64,000 nt of DNA, from contig MU405240.1 of assembly GCA_022836615.1 (NCBI GenBank), positions 124,001-188,000 on the forward strand, given 5' to 3'. The notes under the pieces were generated by a model. That model made no database searches and was not told the origin of the DNA. It saw only the letters and a list, made by a program, of their open reading frames with translations. Positions within the stretch are counted from its first letter, which is position 1. Each line of letters opens with the position of its first letter. This document shows, in pieces, positions 58,201-64,000 of this stretch. Source of the stretch: Annulohypoxylon bovei var. microspora (lineage: Eukaryota > Ascomycota > Sordariomycetes > Xylariales > Hypoxylaceae). The position numbers were made by a program, and so were the translations under genes.

Positions 58201-61200
58201 CCTTGTCGAACTCACGAGCCGCATAGCTTAAACCGATCGAACGCTCATATTGCTCATCATATGAACATCATGCGAAACGACCCGATAATCGGCCAGAGCC
58301 TTTCCGAAATTTCTCAATGCCGGTCTAGTTTACCTCAATGGGTATTAGCTCCGTGGAGAATACCACCCCCTGCAATAGGTTTATCCAGTCGGGAGTGAAG
58401 GAGAGATTACTAAGTGAGAACTTAGAAGTATGTAGGGAAATTTATATGCCCCTCGGTGCGGCACGGTGCAAGCGAAGAGTATGCATTGCTCTTCCAATAT
58501 TCTGTATACTTGCCAATGTTGTACTACAAGACCAGCTGAAAAGTCCTGGCCGTGTGGCCATTCGTTTTCGAATATTGCCAAAAGATGTGATTATGATGCG
58601 GGTTTTCAATTTGTAGGGAATAAGGGGGCGGCAATCTGTTAATTCCTACAGCCACTTAGAGGGGCATTCCGTCGTGTTGGTTCCTGGCACCACCGAAGAA
58701 CGTAGAGAGGGTTGACCTCTCATAGTTGAAGTCATCAGCGGCGCAGTTCTACTGGCCCGCTCCCCCTGCAGGTCTCAGATCCCGCTGCTCGCTACCTGCG
58801 TTGGAACATACTGTACCCAGATTTTGCCTTACGACTTATTCCCCGCTGTCCCGCTGTCCCGTCTCCCTCACCTATCACCACGTTTATGCAGGGGGATGGG
58901 TCTTAGGAGAAAACTTCTACATAGTACGCTCTACCAATACGGAGTCTAAACCAATAGGAAAAAACGCGTCACCCATATTTTCATTGAAAAAGCAAACGTA
59001 AACGACGAATGGTTTGCATAGTAGTAGTTATATCTAGCCTAGCAACATTGCAAATTCATAGACGATAGGCTCACTATGATCATTTGTTAGGTAGGTATGT
59101 AAGTCCTCGAATCATATATGATCACCTACATACCTACTTAGGTACCTAGTGTCCGGAGACGAATGGTCGCCGAGAAGATAGTTTGTCCGGACGCAAGGGT
59201 ATAGCTATGTATGCGCAAGTTTATGACTAGCAAGTAGACGAATATTAACCTGCAGTATAACATCGTATCGGATCTAAACGCATACTATTTGATGTAAGTA
59301 TAACATCCACTTTCCGCCGGTCCGCGTCTATCGGAGCTCGATCTCATCGATTCGGGAACGCGTCAGATTTTGGCGTCTTGGTAATCGGGGAAGCGATCGT
59401 AACGGAAGGTAATAAAACTTAAACACCTATCACAACGCGACTTACCAACCGGGTCCAGTAGTCGTTCGTTATGAGAGCCTCACGGGCATCGTGGCTAGCC
59501 TATGAGAAGCTTAGGCACTAGATTAAGGTGTGACCAGGCATGGTATTGGCGAACGTAGAACGCCACGCAGTTCGTACGCCTGTTATAGTCAGCCCCCTTT
59601 TCAACGTGAGATATCTTGCAGTGAGTGATTAATGTCGTGCTTACATCCGTACGCTTCTTGCTATGGCAAGTTATTGTATTCGTATCTTTATATCGACAGT
59701 TAAAATGGTGAAAATTTTGTTCACTCAAGCTCACCCCTGACCGATGCGTAACGCAATTCACGGCTCCCCGGCATGAACCGAATGACATGGTCAAGCATGC
59801 TTTGGGGGTTTCCAGATGTCTGGAATTGACGTTAGTTACGATTACGTATTCCGTTCAGGGCATCAACGCCGCATCGTCGCAACTGCAACAACTGTCTTCG
59901 GACCGACCCAGATTTAAAGAAGTAGGTATGTACCTAGTCTTCTAGAAGACGTCGACTTTCCTCGTTGAGCGGCCCACCTTAACACTGCTCAGGTGGTGAC
60001 CAAGATAGGACGATGACCGAAGCCGTTTCAGCAAGAGACATGAAGGCGACTCACCACATAAGTCAGGTACTTGACAAAAGGACCACAATGCTATAGAAAA
60101 TTCGTCGCAGCGAAATGAGTTGCCATACAACCTCGCCAATTTCGCACCGATTTATCATAGTCGCATAAGAATTTTCTTTCGTGTGTGTGGGACTTATTAA
60201 AAGAACTATTTATATCACATCCTGTCGCATCCCGCTATCATCGTGGGGTTTCGTATGGTAGAAATTGGCTCTTCCTTTACTACTATCTAGTAGGTACCTA
60301 TAGAATCCTACTAATGTCAAGCAGATGTTGCTATAATCGCTACCAAAAGCAGCCTCTTATGTAGGTATTCTTCAGATGATGTGACCAAAGACTTACTTCA
60401 TTGACTGACTCTGACATCGCGCATCAGTGCATGCGTGTTACATGCATCGAGAACCACTCCACTAAACGAATTGGGATGCCTTCTACTTTCACCCATCCAC
60501 ATTCGTCGCATCGCATTTAGCTTCATTACTACCGCATCACTGCATTCCGTCACGTTCGCTAAGTTTCAAGTTAGTTGACGTTACCTTCGACCGATTACGA
60601 GTTGATTAGGATGACTAACTACCTAATTAGGTACTACCTACCTCTCTCTTTACTTCGCATAGTATTAATCTACCTTCTCTATTTTGAGAACAAGACCTTC
60701 CCAAATTCTATATTTACTAGACGCCCCCATAGTAAATAGGATAGCAAGCTCACTAGAGGACCGGACATTAACCTACCTACACCGAGCTATATGCACCTTA
60801 AACACTTCTAGAAGCTGTTAGTGAGAGATAGCCGCGCAAGATCACGAACACTAATATGAATGTAAGTTATAGTAAATTTTAGCCATTGAGAGATATCACG
60901 GCGCTTGCCGGCGCTAGCAGTTGCTATTTTCACTCGATAAGAAATATCTTTACCTAGCAGCCTAGGTACCTACATAGTGCATAGTAGCAATTTTGTTCAC
61001 TCCAAGAATCCTAGGAGATCAAAGTTGTATATACACAGTACCTAGACTACATATACCCTTAGCGCATTTCAGATGGTGATCTCTAGCTTATTAAACGCCC
61101 CGGCGCATTGGATCAGCTAATTTTTGCTCGCGAACAACATCTCCAGCATCTCGTCTCGTCGCATAGGTATCGTCGATCACCATAGTCAAACTCTTGTAAT

Positions 61201-63362
61201 CCTGAGTTGGGTTCCAGGATTTCAAGTTTGAGGCGGCTTCATACCAGGTTTTATCTCCTTATGTCCTACTTCACGACACATGACGATGGCCAACATCTGC
61301 TCTGAACTCACGTCGCATTAAGCTTATCTGAGACACGCATACCCGCGACATATCTTGCTAGTAGTAAGCTCGGTAGTTGATAGCATATCAAGAGACGGTG
61401 CTCGTGGGTTCACAGACATCTTCGGCGATCTGGTGTTCACCCAAGACGATCTTCAGATTTCTGAAACAACATCTAAACTGCAACTAACAATGGGACGCTC
61501 CCATTTTCTTCGGATCTAGCAACCGAAATCACGGGTTGGGACCCAATCTGCTAGAAAGTCGATTCTGTTGAGACATTGTCTTAGAAAAGACCAAGAGGCG
61601 TGTTGTGAAACAGTGACATCCGGTGGTGAACCCCGACCATCTTAACGATGCAGTGCGTCTAGCCAGCCAGCAGGCCGCATACATACCAAAGACAATATCA
61701 CGGTAATCCGGCTATTCATCTCGGATGCCATCCGTTTGCGCCTCCAGCTTGCTGGCAATCCTTGAACCCCAATACCAGAACCCGGAAGAGCCTGACAGCC
61801 ACCCCGGACATCACAGCACCGCTGTCATATTTAGGGCCAACAACCAAGAAGAAACCCCAAGGGCTAGAAACGAGTTTAGCAATTGACATGTACATACGTT
61901 TGTACCATAGCAATGCGAAACGCAAGGGAGTTGACAGCTCTCACGGACAACGAACTACATCTGAGCGGCCATGAGATCAACTCGGGAGACTTCTCGGGTA
62001 AGCGGATAGCGTCACATTGTGCAGCATTTAGAAACGCCCTAGACGCACCATAGCTGGGTACTATATAGTTCTGCGGCGCCATCACACAACGCTCTTCGAA
62101 GTTCTCGCACCGAGGGGGGCAACCTTGGGAGAAGGTAACCCGACCAGACGGTCAGACGAGGGCGACCATGTATTATAGCACCTAGGTATGTACTATAGTG
62201 CGTACTACGTATGACCCTTCTAGAAGCGGCGTTGTCTTGGCTCCGTCGAGCCAATTAGAGAGAAAGAAAGATGCCTCGTACAGGGCGGGGAGGAGAGTTG
62301 AAAAGTAAGTGGTGAATAAGGTACCGCGCAGACCTGGACATACATACGTACGCTCATGTACCCCGGGCATCAGCCCGATCCCTGCTGCAGCTAACTGTTA
62401 GCAACCTCCTTTTTGCGGAACGGACGCCGTCCCAGGTCTCTCACTTTTTCACGAGGGATCGTGTCGGCCGGCCCGATTACACGGACAGGGTCAGAAGTCG
62501 AACCTCCAGCTGAGCTGATACTCTATTATTTTGAACCGAAACAATTCTGTCTTATCGATTGTTCCCCCCGAGTTCGTGAAACATGACGTCGAACAGGCGA
62601 AGGAAGGAGACTAAGGCAGTAACTGAAATTTGAAATTTGACGATCTTTGACAACAACGTCGATGGATTTTATGAAGTCTTTAAATCATTAAATCATTAAA
62701 CAAAAATAGGTACGCGACGCGACGGGGCACCCCGGGGGAACACCGCAATGCACGCATAAACTAATCGCACGTGATACTTAAGATTACATAACCCCTTCGA
62801 CTTCTAAAACAACAAAAGAACAAGCATGCATATTAATCTTGCAAGGTTGAGCAGGTAATCACTTTTCAACTTAAGAAAATACAATACCCTAGTTGTTTTC
62901 GAAAACCAAGGCAAATCATACAATTGAAAGAGTCGGTAAATAAGTAAGCAAATAGCAATACATTTGCGCATCAGGGGTAGATGACGATGACGATGACGAT
63001 GACGAATCCAGAAAAGTACATATGCGCCGAAGTGCTGATACGCCGTATCATCTGCCAATGTTTAAGTCAATTGTTATGTAGGTACCTAGTTTTAGGTTGA
63101 ACATTGGATGCAAAGTGATCAGAGTTCAAAATACTAACATGATTGCTAACAGACAAAGTGATAGAAGGTCATGACAATGTGGCGCACCGTCAGACGACTC
63201 CTCATTCGCCGATCAATTTGAACAAGTAATAATTCAATTTAAACCTCCTTCTAGTAGTCTACTTTCTCAAGGTATATCGCAAGAAAATCAAGGACGTGGC
63301 GAATAAGAAACATATAGAGCTGAGAAAAGAATATAACAAATATATGACAAAATTCCCAGCGA
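55226..63362. other. 8-kb gene desert
   Basis: No gene, RNA or element that I can support. Frames of up to about 114 codons occur on both strands without motifs or consistent splice joins. Notable simple sequence: a polypyrimidine tract at 57,184-57,243, a GATGAC run at about 62,985-63,005, a TAGGTAGGTATGT ... ACATACCTACTTAGG inverted arrangement at about 59,088-59,146, and further TACCTAGGTA motifs (60,963; 63,078). The left end should include the GPCR promoter. Confidence 0.4.
57184..57243. repeat. Polypyrimidine tract
   Basis: A T12-plus run followed by about 45 bases of nearly pure C/T (TCTTCTCTTCTCTC-type). Confidence 0.85.
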
Positions 63363-64000
63363 CTAATAGTTCCATTGCTTGCACCAATTCTTCATCAACT
63401 CCGGCGTGACCGCTTCCATATTCGCAGCGGTCTTGCTGTAAGACTTCGTTCTCTCCATAGAGAAGTGAACTTTGTCTACACCGCTGGCAAAGAAGCCCTG
63501 ATACGTGTCAATTAACTTGATTCCCGGGTTCTTGCTCACGTCGGTTGTCGTTTCTTGGCTAGCCCTTAGGACTTCAATCCACTCCTTAAAATCTATACTA
63601 TCTTTGATTCGGGGTCCATAGAATTCCCTCACCGCAGCCGAAATTTTGTTCCAGGTCGTCGTCTTGGGATTCACGGCGTGGAAATAGCCAGAAATCTTGT
63701 CGACCGGAAGACGTTCTTCAACCCCTGACACTTCCAGGGTGAGGTGGGCAACATCTTCGATAGCCACCCAATCGATAATGTCGAATACACCCATATTCGA
63801 CGGAAGGACCCCGAGATAGACAGACGACGCGATGATGGAGGGCAACCATTCTTGCTTATTCCACAGGCCCTTCTCGTACCGCGAACCCGCAATCTGGCCA
63901 ACGCGGATGCTAGCTGTGGGAATGCCAGAAACCTTCAACGCCTGGTCTAGGATCAAGCTGGAGACCATCTTCGAGCGACCGTAGTTCATGGCCGACACGC
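63363..64000 (-). CDS. NRPS-like reductase, C-terminal thioester-reductase domain (cut by window edge)
   Basis: The minus-strand frame is open from the right edge to the stop at 63363 (212 codons visible). It contains the reductase catalytic pair in MNYGRSKM, then RVGQIAGSRYEKGLWNKQEW, WLPSIIASSVYLGVLPSN, DWVAIEDVAHLTLEV and YFHAVNPKTTTW, and ends LMKNWCKQWNY. Each block aligns with the C-terminal domain of the broken reductase at 36,323 (RVGQVAG, WLPSLIASSKYLGKLPSS, YHAVNPQRTSW, NWLRQWSF), so the two are paralogues, clearly diverged. The domain releases a carrier-bound acyl group as aldehyde or alcohol using NADPH. The A and carrier domains should lie beyond the right edge. In this copy the frame is intact through the place where the other copy has its second frameshift. 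Confidence 0.88.
   Translation of the reverse strand, partial: VSAMNYGRSKMVSSLILDQALKVSGIPTASIRVGQIAGSRYEKGLWNKQEWLPSIIASSVYLGVLPSNMGVFDIIDWVAIEDVAHLTLEVSGVEERLPVDKISGYFHAVNPKTTTWNKISAAVREFYGPRIKDSIDFKEWIEVLRASQETTTDVSKNPGIKLIDTYQGFFASGVDKVHFSMERTKSYSKTAANMEAVTPELMKNWCKQWNY

Overview
This window is nuclear DNA of a filamentous ascomycete, most likely a Sordariomycete (lower-confidence guess: Xylariales-like). The evidence is short introns of about 50-110 bp with GTAAGT/GTATGT donors, fungal-only families (HET proteins, SAT4-type rhodopsin-like membrane proteins, NRPS-like reductases, a Rim15 kinase), transition-biased (RIP-like) decay of repeats, and intergenic DNA full of TACCTAGGTA / (TAGG)n motifs. 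There is no operon structure; genes lie on both strands and most need intron removal, which I did by hand from reading frame and splice signals.

Positions 1-21,732 are a conserved housekeeping block: an STK19-domain protein (cut by the window edge), a histidine-phosphatase (phosphoglycerate mutase-like) protein, endopolyphosphatase, a Tpa1/Ofd1 prolyl-hydroxylase-type dioxygenase, a class V aminotransferase (with a GC-AG intron), ribulose-phosphate 3-epimerase, eIF3 subunit d, an AP-1-like bZIP factor and a PlsC-type lysophospholipid acyltransferase.

Positions 21,733-26,591 are gene-poor and hold two non-autonomous hAT-like DNA elements that I delimited by terminal inverted repeats and perfect 8-bp target duplications (24,124-25,632 and 26,107-26,583). 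Then comes the very large Rim15-type PAS/kinase/receiver gene (27,215-32,968).

Positions 33,930-49,323 look accessory: a divergent HET protein, an NRPS-like A-T-R reductase broken by two single-base frameshifts, a 1,376-bp LTR retrotransposon relic with identical-length 189-bp LTRs and a TATGT target duplication, an F-box-like gene, a second HET gene, an orphan multi-pass membrane protein and a SAT4-type membrane protein. After these come a membrane-anchored GH5 glycosidase and a Frizzled/Smoothened-like fungal GPCR (to 55,225), an 8-kb stretch with no gene I can support, and at the right edge the C-terminal reductase domain of a second, intact-looking NRPS-like reductase.

I did not find a convincing new multi-gene system. 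The most interesting items are the three precisely bounded mobile elements, the freshly broken reductase with a paralogue 24 kb away, the Glu-for-Asp receiver site in the Rim15 protein, and the polyacidic/polylysine tracts inside the endopolyphosphatase.
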